From the NCBI GenBank assembly GCA_024278935.1, contig JAJRSF010000048.1:62001-126000 (forward strand): a stretch of DNA of 64,000 bases, written 5' to 3'. The DNA is from Candidatus Zixiibacteriota bacterium (GTDB lineage: Bacteria; Zixibacteria; MSB-5A5; GN15; FEB-12). Position 1 is the stretch's first letter; each line of letters opens with the position of its first letter. Positions 54,591-63,091 of the stretch are shown piece after piece. The translations under genes were made by a program, and so were the position numbers. The notes below the pieces were generated by a model. The model searched no databases. It was given only the letters and a program-made list of their open reading frames with translations, and was not told where the DNA came from.

Positions 54591-55415
54591 TTAACCCATC
54601 TCACTATGACAGCTGAAACAAAGAGCTTCTTGAGGCTTTAAAAACATCATTGGATTTTCAGAAGCATGTACGTTATGACAGTCCTGACATTTTCCATTTT
54701 CAACAGGGTCATGTTGATATTTTGCACCAACATAGGCAGCAATATTATCATGGCATTCATAACAGAGTTTTTCACCTGAAGCACCTAATAAAAATTCATC
54801 TGTATTTGAGTGAGGGTTATGACATTCCGTACAATCTTCGGCGACAGGAGGGTGAACATGACGTTTGTTCATCATATCTGCTTGTTCTTTATGACAGTTA
54901 AAACAGAGTTCTTTTTTAGGGGAGAGCAATTGCATTTCATTGGCGGAGGCATGAGGATTATGACAAACATTACAGTCACCGGCTCCAACAGGACCATGGA
55001 CAAATTCTTTATTAAAATCTTCAATTTTGTGACAAGTATAACATAAATCGGCAGCATCACCTTTTAAAGTAAAACGATGATCTGATTGATGTGGATCATG
55101 ACAGCCAACACAGTTACCATCGGCAACAGGAGTATGTAAAAAATCTTCAAGCATCATGTCACGTTTTGAATCATGACAATTAAAACAGAGTTCTTCTTTT
55201 TCTGCAGTAAATGTAAACTGATGTTTTTTCCCCTCAACAGGAGCGTGACAAATAGTACAGATTCCGGCACCAACAGGACCATGGATAAATTTCATTGTTC
55301 CCATATTGCTATGGCATTTATCCGTTTTACAACCGGCATCTCCTTGAGCAGACACATATAATGGTGTAACTGCTATAAACGCTATTATTATAAAAAGACT
55401 TATTACTCTATTCAC
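54591..55415 (-). CDS. Multiheme cytochrome c (doubled CXXCH type), 5' part ending at premature TAA
   Basis: An exported protein with a signal peptide (ISLFIIIAFIAVTPLYVSA) and ten CXXCH heme motifs in alternating short and long spacing (CTICH, CFNCH, CVGCH, CYTCH, CNVCH, CFNCH, CTECH, CYECH, CQDCH, CFSCH), plus an initial C-x4-CH (CKTDKCH). Segments such as HGPVGAG and NPHAS recur between hemes, as in doubled-CXXCH cytochromes. At 54591-54593 a TAA follows CHSEMG, and the same frame goes on FVNAQEHKHGPAKEGDCNACH. The joined 423-residue protein would bind about 14 hemes in the periplasm and move electrons to or from an extracytoplasmic partner. It leads an operon with two TPR proteins and lies near the heme operon. 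Confidence 0.85.
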   Translation of the reverse strand: MNRVISLFIIIAFIAVTPLYVSAQGDAGCKTDKCHSNMGTMKFIHGPVGAGICTICHAPVEGKKHQFTFTAEKEELCFNCHDSKRDMMLEDFLHTPVADGNCVGCHDPHQSDHRFTLKGDAADLCYTCHKIEDFNKEFVHGPVGAGDCNVCHNPHASANEMQLLSPKKELCFNCHKEQADMMNKRHVHPPVAEDCTECHNPHSNTDEFLLGASGEKLCYECHDNIAAYVGAKYQHDPVENGKCQDCHNVHASENPMMFLKPQEALCFSCHSEMG

Positions 55416-55790
55416 GAAATCCTCCAGAGATATCTAAGATGTTGTCTCATATATATTTCTATTTACATTTAAAAGTTGTTTTCTGTTTGTGAAAAAGATA
55501 ACAAAGTATATCTTCTTGTCAAGTACTAATTGCGATAAATCGCCATGTTTGTCCTTGTTGTATATACATTTATGCTTTTATCATGACAATTTTGTGACAT
55601 GACATTCATTGTATCTTGTTGTCTTATCGGTGGATAGATAGCATAGATTAACTAATTGAAGTCACTTTATTTAAATTTTAGCAAAAATAATTCAGCTTGA
55701 GATTTAGTGCATAATTACCTATCTTTTGTACGTATACCTTTACAGGTATAACAATCAAATTAGCTTTATATTACTTATTAAGGGTTTTAA
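55416..55790. other. Divergent region between the cytochrome operon and folE
   Basis: A 375-base AT-rich region holding both promoters. The only clear structure is the inverted repeat at 55733-55750 listed separately. No open frame of note. Confidence 0.4.
55733..55750. promoter_or_regulatory. Inverted repeat upstream of folE, possible operator
   Basis: Perfect 7-bp arms TATACCT (55733-55739) and AGGTATA (55744-55750) around TTAC, 40 bases before the folE ATG. Position suits an operator overlapping the promoter, but no regulator is known and the site is short. Confidence 0.3.
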
Positions 55791-56330
55791 ATGGAAGAAT
55801 TATACAAAAAGTTATTAGAAGAAATCGGCGAAGATGTAAATCGTGAAGGCTTAAAATCAACTCCAAAAAGAGCTGCCAGAGCTTTTAAGTTCCTTACTAA
55901 AGGATATACCGAAGATATAGAGAAAATTATAAATGGTGCTTTGTTTGAATCTGATGCTTCTGAAATAGTTTTAGTCAAAGATATTGAGCTCTATTCGATG
56001 TGCGAACACCATCTTTTGCCGTTTATCGGGAAATGCCATGTTGCTTATATCCCAAATGGCAAAGTTTTAGGCTTATCCAAAATAGCCCGAATCGTAGATG
56101 TTTTCGCACGAAGACTGCAAATACAGGAGCAGTTGACAAGACAGATTGCCCACACAATTGATAAATATACAAATGCACAAGGAGTAGCAGTTGTAATTGA
56201 AGCGAAACATCTCTGCATGATGATGCGTGGTGTTGAAAAACAGAACTCATCGATGGTCACCTCGTGTGTTCTCGGTGAATTCCATGATGACCCGTCGACA
56301 CGGGCTGAATTCTTTTCGCTCATTAAATAA
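55791..56330 (+). CDS. folE: GTP cyclohydrolase I
   Basis: A 179-residue enzyme forming 7,8-dihydroneopterin triphosphate from GTP. Zinc ligands are seen in [10 protein letters not shown] (Cys, His) and [10 protein letters not shown] (Cys); other family segments are [55 protein letters not shown] and SCVLGEF. It is shorter than the usual 190-220 residues only at the N-terminus. It is followed after 3 bases by the triple PTPS gene and then an SDR, which makes this a pterin cofactor operon rather than a folate gene. Confidence 0.95.
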   Translation: MEELYKKLLEEIGEDVNREGLKSTPKRAARAFKFLTKGYTEDIEKIINGALFESDASEIVLVKDIELYSMCEHHLLPFIGKCHVAYIPNGKVLGLSKIARIVDVFARRLQIQEQLTRQIAHTIDKYTNAQGVAVVIEAKHLCMMMRGVEKQNSSMVTSCVLGEFHDDPSTRAEFFSLIK

Positions 56331-56333
56331 ATT

Positions 56334-57557
56334 ATGTATTTAACTGTATCTAAAAAATTCGAAATTTCATTTTCTCATCGGATGCACAATGCTCGACTTT
56401 CCGAAGATGCAAATATTCTCCTTTATGGCGATGAGTCAAAAGGTGAGCATGGTCATGGGCATAATGTTGTCGTGACTTTTTTATTTAACGGCGAAGTTTC
56501 TGAAACTGACGGCATGATGCTCAACGTGACAATTATCAAAGAGAGAATTAACAAACTTTTAGGCGAACGCTACGATCATAAATTTTTAAATATAGATATA
56601 ACACCATTTGACAAAGAAGTTCCTACCTTTGAAAAAATAGCCTCAGAACTTTTAAGTGATGCGACACCACTTTTTGAAAACGAATCGGCTCAGCTCGTTG
56701 TCTGTCATATTTGTGAAGACAGAGAATGGGAAGTTACTGCTTATGCCAATGGAACTGTTGAAAAAAGTTATCATCTCAGCTTTTGTGCTGCCCGAAGAAC
56801 CTACTCGCCAAATCTAACCGAGTCGAGCAATAAAGAATTGTTTGGCGTTTCAGCTCGCAAATCAGGACACGGGCATCATTATAATATGAGACTGACTTTT
56901 CAAGGTGAAGGGGAGCTTGAAAATAATATCCTTATAGAAAATTCAACTATCCAGCATGTCATGAATAAGTTTTACCGCAAATATGATCATCGAAACCTTA
57001 CGACTGACTTACCTGAATTACAAGGTATGCCGATGACAACCGAATCTTTGGCAAAGCATTTTTTTTATGAACTGAAAAAAGAAGTTCCGATAAGAAGAAT
57101 TCGGCTTCATGAAAATCCATACTTTTTTATAGATTATCAAGCAGGTCATCGGATGTTTATGGGTGTAAAGACAAAATTCTATGCGGCACATCGCTTACAC
57201 GCCGATAGTTTGTCTGACTCCTCCAATAAAGAAATTTACGGCAAGTGTAACAATAGCAATGGGCATGGTCATACCTATACCGTTGAGATGGTTCTCGAAG
57301 GGGACTATGATCGCAGTACCGGAATCCTATTTGACCTCGCATTTGTCATGACCCAGCTTGAGGAAATACTGCATCATTGGAATTATAAACATCTTAATTT
57401 AGAGACCGATGATTTCAACGACAAGATTCCAACCGGTGAAAATATCTGCCAAGTCCTCTGGAATAAACTGTACGAGGTCCATGGCGACGATTTAAGCAAG
57501 CTCACTCTATGGGAAACTGCTAATAACCGATTTACTATTAGAAAAGAAATTGAATAA
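56334..57557 (+). CDS. Triple-domain 6-pyruvoyltetrahydropterin synthase-like protein
   Basis: A 407-residue protein built of three tandem PTPS/QueD-fold domains (about 1-125, 140-265, 275-405). Domain 3 has the full set: FYAAHRLHADSLSD, YGKCNNSNGHGHTY with catalytic Cys and Zn His residues (about 281-313), and a YKHLNLE segment. Domain 1 keeps FSHRMHN and GHGHN but has LYGDESKGEHGHGH with no Cys; domain 2 has SFCAARRTYS (first Zn His replaced by Arg) and no Cys before SGHGHHY. So one domain looks catalytic and two look degenerate. Since PTPS normally forms hexamers from single domains, the fusion may pre-build a trimeric ring. It should convert dihydroneopterin triphosphate to 6-pyruvoyl-tetrahydropterin. 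It lies between folE and a reductase gene (1 base before it). Confidence 0.88.
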   Translation: MYLTVSKKFEISFSHRMHNARLSEDANILLYGDESKGEHGHGHNVVVTFLFNGEVSETDGMMLNVTIIKERINKLLGERYDHKFLNIDITPFDKEVPTFEKIASELLSDATPLFENESAQLVVCHICEDREWEVTAYANGTVEKSYHLSFCAARRTYSPNLTESSNKELFGVSARKSGHGHHYNMRLTFQGEGELENNILIENSTIQHVMNKFYRKYDHRNLTTDLPELQGMPMTTESLAKHFFYELKKEVPIRRIRLHENPYFFIDYQAGHRMFMGVKTKFYAAHRLHADSLSDSSNKEIYGKCNNSNGHGHTYTVEMVLEGDYDRSTGILFDLAFVMTQLEEILHHWNYKHLNLETDDFNDKIPTGENICQVLWNKLYEVHGDDLSKLTLWETANNRFTIRKEIE

Positions 57558-57558
57558 T

Positions 57559-58244
57559 ATGAAAAATATATTAATTACCGGAGCAAGCCGAGGCATAGGA
57601 CGAGCAATCGCTGAAAAATTTGCCAAAGGGAATCGAATATTTATTACCGGACGTAATCAAGAAAAGTTAAAAGAATCAGCAGAACTTATCAAAAAAACGG
57701 CGGCGAAGTTGTTACGATAACAGCCGACTTTGCTGATGTTCAAAATGTTATGGCTGTTTTTGATAAATTAGAAATCAAACAGCTCGATTTGCTTGTCAAT
57801 AATGCAGGCATGGCTATCGTAGGAGCATTAGATGAAATCACTCTTGATGATTGGCAAAAAACTTTTGATGTAAACGTCACAGTACCATTTCTACTTATCA
57901 AAAAATTCCATTCAATAATGCCTGAAGGTTCGTCGATTGTAAATATCGCATCGGTAGCATCCAAAGAAGGCTTCCCAAATTGGAGCAGTTATTGTATGAG
58001 CAAATATGCCCTTGATGGTTTCACCCAATCAATACGCGAAGAACTTCGTGAGGAAAAAATCCGTATGATAAATATATATCCAGGTGCCGTTGCTACTGAT
58101 ATTTGGAATAATGTCCCAGGCGAACAGGACTTAAGCGTCATGATGAAACCGGAAGTGATTTCTGAGATGGTGTATACTGCTGTATCTCAACCAAGCGGTG
58201 CCGTTGTCGAAGATATTACAATTAAGAATTTACAGAATTTTTAA
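57559..58244 (+). CDS. Short-chain dehydrogenase, sepiapterin reductase-like role (frameshifted)
   Basis: ATG 57559 starts KNILITGASRGIGRAIAEKF, the SDR nucleotide motif. The frame hits a TAA at 57718-57720 because an A7 run (57691-57697) is one A short; with A8 it reads KKNGGEVVTITADFADVQN and joins the rest: LDLLVNNAGMAIVGALDE, IVNIASVASKEG, SSYCMSKYALDGF with the catalytic Tyr-x3-Lys, and NIYPGAVATDIW. The joined length is about 228 residues, typical. Next to folE and PTPS, the expected job is reduction of 6-pyruvoyl-tetrahydropterin to tetrahydrobiopterin (sepiapterin reductase), inferred from context. It converges with phenylalanine hydroxylase. Confidence 0.8.
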
Positions 58245-58283
58245 GCGGGTTTTCTGCTAAATTTATCCCATCATCTATCAATT

Positions 58284-59369
58284 TTATAAGCTCTTGTTGC
58301 TGTCAGTTTTTGTCTGTAAAAAAGAACGTACTGCAGATTCTAACTCTCTGTTTACTTTTTTATCCAGTATGATTTCAAGTAACTCCACCGCCAACAACCA
58401 ATCGTATGCATGATTCTTCTGAAGCTCCTGCCATATTTCAGCAATATCAATATCAGAATTTTCATGAGAACGAATATCTCTCACTTTTTGATACAACAGA
58501 TGAAGTGCTTTATCTGCATCAGAGTAATTTACTTTTATCACTCTTGTCTTTGAGATTGCCGTTGGTTGCTCGAAGGCATTTTTGTCAGCAGCCCCTGAAA
58601 ATACTGAGCAAATCGTTGAGCCAACCGCCATATCATAGGTTCCCCAAGATGGGTCAAATAACACAGTGTCATTATAAGTTACTTTGCACTCTTTGAAAGT
58701 AAGCAGAACAAGTTTATCGTTATTGTATTTAATCTCTGTACAAATACCATTGACAACAATACCTGATGCAAAAGTTAAACTTACTTCGTTATTAACAGAG
58801 ATGTTAAACTTAGCCAAATCTTCTATAGTAAACTCTTCAAACGGTTTTGTACTGTTTTGTAAATTACCTATTGGTGAACTGAAACCATCTTTGTGATATT
58901 CAATAGAATGCCCGTCTAGTTCTTTATTATCAACAGCAAGATTAGTTTTACCGGTTGTCTTCAAGAAAATTGGATTGTTACTACTGTCTGTCAAAACCTC
59001 AGTGCAGACACCTGACACTTGTAAGCCGGAACTATACACAAGTGTAGCGGTATTATCAGTCTCAATTGCTTGCTGTATTCCTTGCAAACCACCAACGCGG
59101 ACTGCCATCTGTTCGGCAAATTTTTCTAAGACAGAAATCAATGTTTTGAAATTATCCACGACAAACAGATGCGGTTGTTTGGTTGTAATATCAAAGGCGT
59201 AGTCTTGGGTTGAGAAATCGTATTGAATTTTTTTAACCGCATCAGATAAACAGGTCGACGCTTCACCAATCGATGAAAGTATCCCGGCACCATAAATTTT
59301 TGGAGAGTCCAAAGTTCCTACAAGTCCGTACTCAACAGTCCACCAATGTAGGCGAGTCAAACGTGCCAT
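58284..59369 (-). CDS. Phenylalanine 4-hydroxylase, 3' part with C-terminal extension
   Basis: The frame is open upstream of the ATG at 59369 to about 59466 (ILKETPGASQDEIDAVEK, then LLYRQDNLGEPSEMARLTR). It supplies the third iron ligand Glu in WWTVEYGLVG, matching TVEFGL of animal PAH, and IYGAGILSSIGEASTCLSD. After the catalytic core come about 230 residues with no family I can name, including two similar halves (SSGLQVSGVCTEVL and ASGIVVNGICTEIK), so a duplicated beta domain. Long PAH forms of about 580 residues exist in Bacteroidetes. This part needs the upstream fragment. Confidence 0.8.
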   Translation of the reverse strand: MARLTRLHWWTVEYGLVGTLDSPKIYGAGILSSIGEASTCLSDAVKKIQYDFSTQDYAFDITTKQPHLFVVDNFKTLISVLEKFAEQMAVRVGGLQGIQQAIETDNTATLVYSSGLQVSGVCTEVLTDSSNNPIFLKTTGKTNLAVDNKELDGHSIEYHKDGFSSPIGNLQNSTKPFEEFTIEDLAKFNISVNNEVSLTFASGIVVNGICTEIKYNNDKLVLLTFKECKVTYNDTVLFDPSWGTYDMAVGSTICSVFSGAADKNAFEQPTAISKTRVIKVNYSDADKALHLLYQKVRDIRSHENSDIDIAEIWQELQKNHAYDWLLAVELLEIILDKKVNRELESAVRSFLQTKTDSNKSL

Positions 59370-59458
59370 CTCCGACGGTTCTCCAAGATTGTCCTGCCTG
59401 TATAGAAGATCTTTTTCGACAGCATCGATTTCATCCTGCGATGCCCCCGGGGTTTCTT

Positions 59459-60049
59459 TTAAAATAGAAGTTTTCTGATTGCTTCATATAATTCAAAATC
59501 TTTTTTCGAAGACATCGCTTTGGCACCAATTTCACCAAACCGTCGTAAGTACTCGGCATATTCAGGGTCAGCAATTACCGGAGCGTGTCCGGCAGCTTCA
59601 TGAATTATATCAGGACTGGGTGTATACTCAATATGATTTATCTGACGCATATCAGCGGCAATCACCAGCACCCGATGTTGCTGGAATTCCATAAAAGCCG
59701 CAGGCGGAATAAACCCATCAACCGACACAGCACCCCATCCGATTTTTGACAAGATAGAATTCATCTCTTCAATCGACGGAATCCCTTCGATTTTCAAACC
59801 TGTTTTTTCAAGACCTTCAAAATAAATATCATGGGCATGTTCAATTAAAAAACGATGGTTCTGACGAAGCACATATCGCCAGACAGAATGGTCAATCGGA
59901 GTATAGGCAGCATAGTTTTGGTCGACAATAAACTGTCTTAAGTGTAGAGGGAGTTTTTTTATAGCAGGGTTTGTAAGGAGCCTTGTAAAAAAGTCAGACT
60001 CTTCCGCTTGTTTAGGAAAATTAGCTTGTGATACTTGTTTGTCGCTCAT
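59459..60049 (-). CDS. Phenylalanine 4-hydroxylase, 5' part
   Basis: The N-terminal 196 residues of an aromatic amino acid hydroxylase: HSVWRYVLRQNHRFL, IPSIEEMNSILSKIGWGAVSVDGF, FQQHRVLVIAADMR, IEYTPSPDIIHEAAGHAPVI with two of the iron ligands (HEAAGH), and FGEIGAKAMSSKKD. The frame ends at TAA (59459-59461); a -1 step at CTA-TTT-TAA (one base missing near 59461-59466) continues into the 3' part. The joined enzyme (about 588 residues) uses tetrahydropterin and oxygen to make tyrosine. The ATG follows GAGGAAT. It is the last gene after aacS in a catabolic operon. Confidence 0.85.
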   Translation of the reverse strand: MSDKQVSQANFPKQAEESDFFTRLLTNPAIKKLPLHLRQFIVDQNYAAYTPIDHSVWRYVLRQNHRFLIEHAHDIYFEGLEKTGLKIEGIPSIEEMNSILSKIGWGAVSVDGFIPPAAFMEFQQHRVLVIAADMRQINHIEYTPSPDIIHEAAGHAPVIADPEYAEYLRRFGEIGAKAMSSKKDFELYEAIRKLLF

Positions 60050-60139
60050 TTTATATTCCTCGATTAAATCAGTAAAACGTACTACATAAATCTATTATAT
60101 CTAATATAACTGTATTTGTTTATGAAAAGCAAATATTCT

Positions 60140-62086
60140 TTATGAGAAAAATTCTTTATACTGCTCTAAAGATTTAGGGTTTGCGAGAGCATCTTTGTTA
60201 CTTACTTTTTCCCCATGCACAATTTTTGTAACAGCTATTTCAACTTTTTTACCGCTGATAGTTCTTGGTATTTCAGTTACTTGAAAAATCTTGGATGGGA
60301 CATGTCGTGGGGAACGATTTGTTCTCAAAATCAGATTAATTTTCTTCACTAAATCGTCAGTCAAACTTATACCTTCAGCAAGCACTACAAACAAAATAAT
60401 CAGTGTGTCGGAATTCGATTTTTTTCCAATAACAATTGAATCTTCTATTTCATCAAGAGCCTCAACAGGTCCATAAATTTCAGCCGTTCCTATACGAACT
60501 CCACCCGGGTTAAGAGTCGAGTCGGAACGCCCATGAATAATCGCACTACCACGTTTGTTTATTTCTATATAGTCGCCATGTTGCCAAACAAGTTCGGAGT
60601 TCTCAAAATATGCCTTCTTATATTTCTGACCGTCCTCGTCATTCCAAAAATAGATAGGACGTGATGGAAATGGTGCCGTACAAACTAACTCTCCAACTTC
60701 ATTAATTTGAGCCTTACCGTTTTCATCATAAGATTCGACTTTCATACCTAAACCACGGCATTGTAGTTCGCCGGAGTAAACAGGAAGAAGGGGAGAACCG
60801 AGCAAAAAACAGGAAATTATATCGGTACCGCCAGAAATAGATGCAAGCTGTATATCTTTTTTAATATCTCTATAGACATATTCAAAATTCTGCTGAGATA
60901 ATGGAGCACCGGTTGAAAGAATCGTTTGCAAAGATTCCATACTATTGTTCTGCATCGGTTTTACTCGGCGTGCTTCGCAAACAGAAAGAAATTTCGGCGA
61001 TGTACCAAAAATAGAAATTCTATGTTCGTCGATTGCATCAAACAGAGTTGATAACCGAGGATACGATGGAGAACCATCATAGAGATAAATCGTTGCCCCA
61101 ACCGCAAGCGATGAAGCCAACCAGTTCCACATCATCCATCCGCATGTTGTAAAATATGTAATAACATCGATCTCTTTCAAATTCGTATGCAGAACCAATT
61201 CTTTAAGATGTTGCACAAGAGTTCCACCTGCACCATGGACGATGCACTTTGGCTTTCCTGTCGTACCTGATGAATACATGATATACAATGGATGATCAAA
61301 TGGAAGTTGCTCAAAATGAATTTCAGTCGCAGTTTTGTCAATGAAGTTTCCATATGAGATAACTTTTTCATGAGAGAGTTTTGATTCTGTCTCAATAGAA
61401 TTAATTAAAATTATTTTTTCAATAGAAGGAATAGTCTCCGCAATTTGCTCAAGCAGTTTTTGAGATTCATGCTTTTTCCCGTTATAGCTATACCCGTTTA
61501 CAGCAAATAAAATCTTAGGAGCTATCTGTCCAAAACGATCAAGGACCCCCTGGTAGCCAAAGTCAGGTGAGCATGATGACCAGACAGCACCAATCGAAAC
61601 TGTTGCGAGCATGCCGATAATTGCTTCGGGAGAATTTGTGATAAATGCGGCAACACGGTCGTTTGGTTTGACGCCTGCATTTTTTAATGCCGATGCCACC
61701 GATGCTACTTGATCGTAAAGTTTATTATAAGTAATAGAATTTGGCTCTTCGTTTTCTGTTTTAAAAATTATAGCGACGCTATCGTTTTTATGTCGAAGAA
61801 GGTTCTCCGCAAAATTTAGTTTTGCATTTTCAAACCAAATAGCCGAACGAATCTTATCCCCTTGTAAAACTGAACTATATTTTTGTGATGAAATTATATT
61901 TGTAAATTCCCACACAGATTCCCAAAACAGAGACTGATTATCAATTGACCATTGGTAAAGTTCTTGGTAGGTTGTTATTGATATTTTATGTTCGGTTGTT
62001 ACGTAATCAATAAACGACTGCATGTTTGAATTTTGCATACGTTCATCAGATGGTGTCCAGAGTAATTTTTGAGAATCTTGGGGCAA
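60140..62086 (-). CDS. Acetoacetyl-CoA synthetase
   Basis: A 648-residue ANL-family ligase activating acetoacetate to acetoacetyl-CoA with ATP. It has the acetoacetyl-CoA synthetase N-terminus (LLWTPSDERMQNSNMQSF), LNFAENLL, the AMP-binding loop YIMYSSGTTGKPKCIVHG, CGWMMWNWLASSLAVGAT, SISGGTDIISCF, HGRSDSTLNPGGVRIGTAEIY and RTISGKKVEIAV with the C-terminal Lys. In the phenylalanine/tyrosine pathway acetoacetate is released by fumarylacetoacetase; here the genes are adjacent. It starts 12 bases after the flavin-reductase gene. Confidence 0.93.
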   Translation of the reverse strand: MPQDSQKLLWTPSDERMQNSNMQSFIDYVTTEHKISITTYQELYQWSIDNQSLFWESVWEFTNIISSQKYSSVLQGDKIRSAIWFENAKLNFAENLLRHKNDSVAIIFKTENEEPNSITYNKLYDQVASVASALKNAGVKPNDRVAAFITNSPEAIIGMLATVSIGAVWSSCSPDFGYQGVLDRFGQIAPKILFAVNGYSYNGKKHESQKLLEQIAETIPSIEKIILINSIETESKLSHEKVISYGNFIDKTATEIHFEQLPFDHPLYIMYSSGTTGKPKCIVHGAGGTLVQHLKELVLHTNLKEIDVITYFTTCGWMMWNWLASSLAVGATIYLYDGSPSYPRLSTLFDAIDEHRISIFGTSPKFLSVCEARRVKPMQNNSMESLQTILSTGAPLSQQNFEYVYRDIKKDIQLASISGGTDIISCFLLGSPLLPVYSGELQCRGLGMKVESYDENGKAQINEVGELVCTAPFPSRPIYFWNDEDGQKYKKAYFENSELVWQHGDYIEINKRGSAIIHGRSDSTLNPGGVRIGTAEIYGPVEALDEIEDSIVIGKKSNSDTLIILFVVLAEGISLTDDLVKKINLILRTNRSPRHVPSKIFQVTEIPRTISGKKVEIAVTKIVHGEKVSNKDALANPKSLEQYKEFFS

Positions 62087-62098
62087 GATGGTTCTCCG

Positions 62099-63085
62099 TT
62101 AGTTGAGAATGAGTCTGCTTGCAAGTAGTGCGTGTATGGCAAAAGTCACATCGTTTTGCTCTAGTGCTTTTTTGGCAGCGATTTCAATAATACGCATGCT
62201 ATTTTCTTTGTCACTTTCAGTAAGAGAAAGAGCCGCAGAAAAAATCTTATGCGGATCATTTTCTTTTAAGATTTGCGGAATCTCCAGTGGTTTAATACCA
62301 ATGTTTTTATAGGATGTTATAAAAGTTTGCAGTTCACTTTCAGTAGGTAACTTTTCAATATTGCCTAACTGACCCAAATCGTTCCCGGTTAAAGTTTTTG
62401 AATGTTTGATAAATTCAGGAAGCTGGTCAATGCCGATACCTTTGGTTGCAATAGGTTTTTCGATTTCAAAAATAGCATTGTCAAAAGCTTTTGAATAATA
62501 ATTCGCAGAGTTTCGTCCGACCAGTCGAATAAGGTTCGGCTCGATAACACCATCTTGCAAAACTGCTTCATCAAAATGAATTTTCACAACTTCGCACACA
62601 ACGAGATTACCCGAACCGTTTTTTTCTCCAAGCGGAATTATCTGTTGTACTTTACACTCCATCTGAAATGGAGATTCCGCCACTCGCATAGGTTGCACCA
62701 AATCGGATTTAATCGGAGTCAAACCGGATTTAACGAATTCATCAACAGATGAATCATACTCTGTTGATGCTAAACTGACTTGTTGAATAATTTCATACGA
62801 AACCGCCTGCACAACGCACTCTTTAATCTTCTGCAAATTGTTCAGTGTATCTTTTGTTGTTCCATCACGACCCCGACGGGCAGGGGAGAAAACAACAATC
62901 GGCGGGTTGGCGCCAAAGGCATTATAAAAAGAAAATGGCGAAAGATTATTAAAGCCATCTTCTGAAATTGTCGAAACCAATGCGATCGGTCTTGGAGTCA
63001 CACCACCCAAAAGAAGTTTATGCACTTCCTGCAGCGATGCTTCTTTCGGGTCAACAGATATGAAAGTTTTATTATCAGATTTCAT
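62099..63085 (-). CDS. Flavin reductase-like FMN-binding protein with C-terminal extension
   Basis: A 328-residue protein. Its first half (about 15-200) is a flavin-reductase-like split-barrel (GGVTPRPIALVSTISEDGFNNLSPFSFYNAFGANPPIVVFSP, in family register), with FMN phosphate contacts in the S-P-F-S-F and R-D-G-T-T-K-D-T segments. The last third (about 220-328) is helical and not recognised. Such proteins often sit beside fumarylacetoacetase and homogentisate genes. It starts 6 bases after the FAH-family gene. Either a flavin reductase or a hydrolase-partner role is possible. Confidence 0.82.
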   Translation of the reverse strand: MKSDNKTFISVDPKEASLQEVHKLLLGGVTPRPIALVSTISEDGFNNLSPFSFYNAFGANPPIVVFSPARRGRDGTTKDTLNNLQKIKECVVQAVSYEIIQQVSLASTEYDSSVDEFVKSGLTPIKSDLVQPMRVAESPFQMECKVQQIIPLGEKNGSGNLVVCEVVKIHFDEAVLQDGVIEPNLIRLVGRNSANYYSKAFDNAIFEIEKPIATKGIGIDQLPEFIKHSKTLTGNDLGQLGNIEKLPTESELQTFITSYKNIGIKPLEIPQILKENDPHKIFSAALSLTESDKENSMRIIEIAAKKALEQNDVTFAIHALLASRLILN

Positions 63086-63091
63086 AAATGG

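Noticed and set aside
57691-57697. Ribosomal -1 slippery heptamer in the SDR
   Set aside because: The base before the two lysine codons is C, so the first tRNA could not re-pair; transcript slippage or sequence error fits better.
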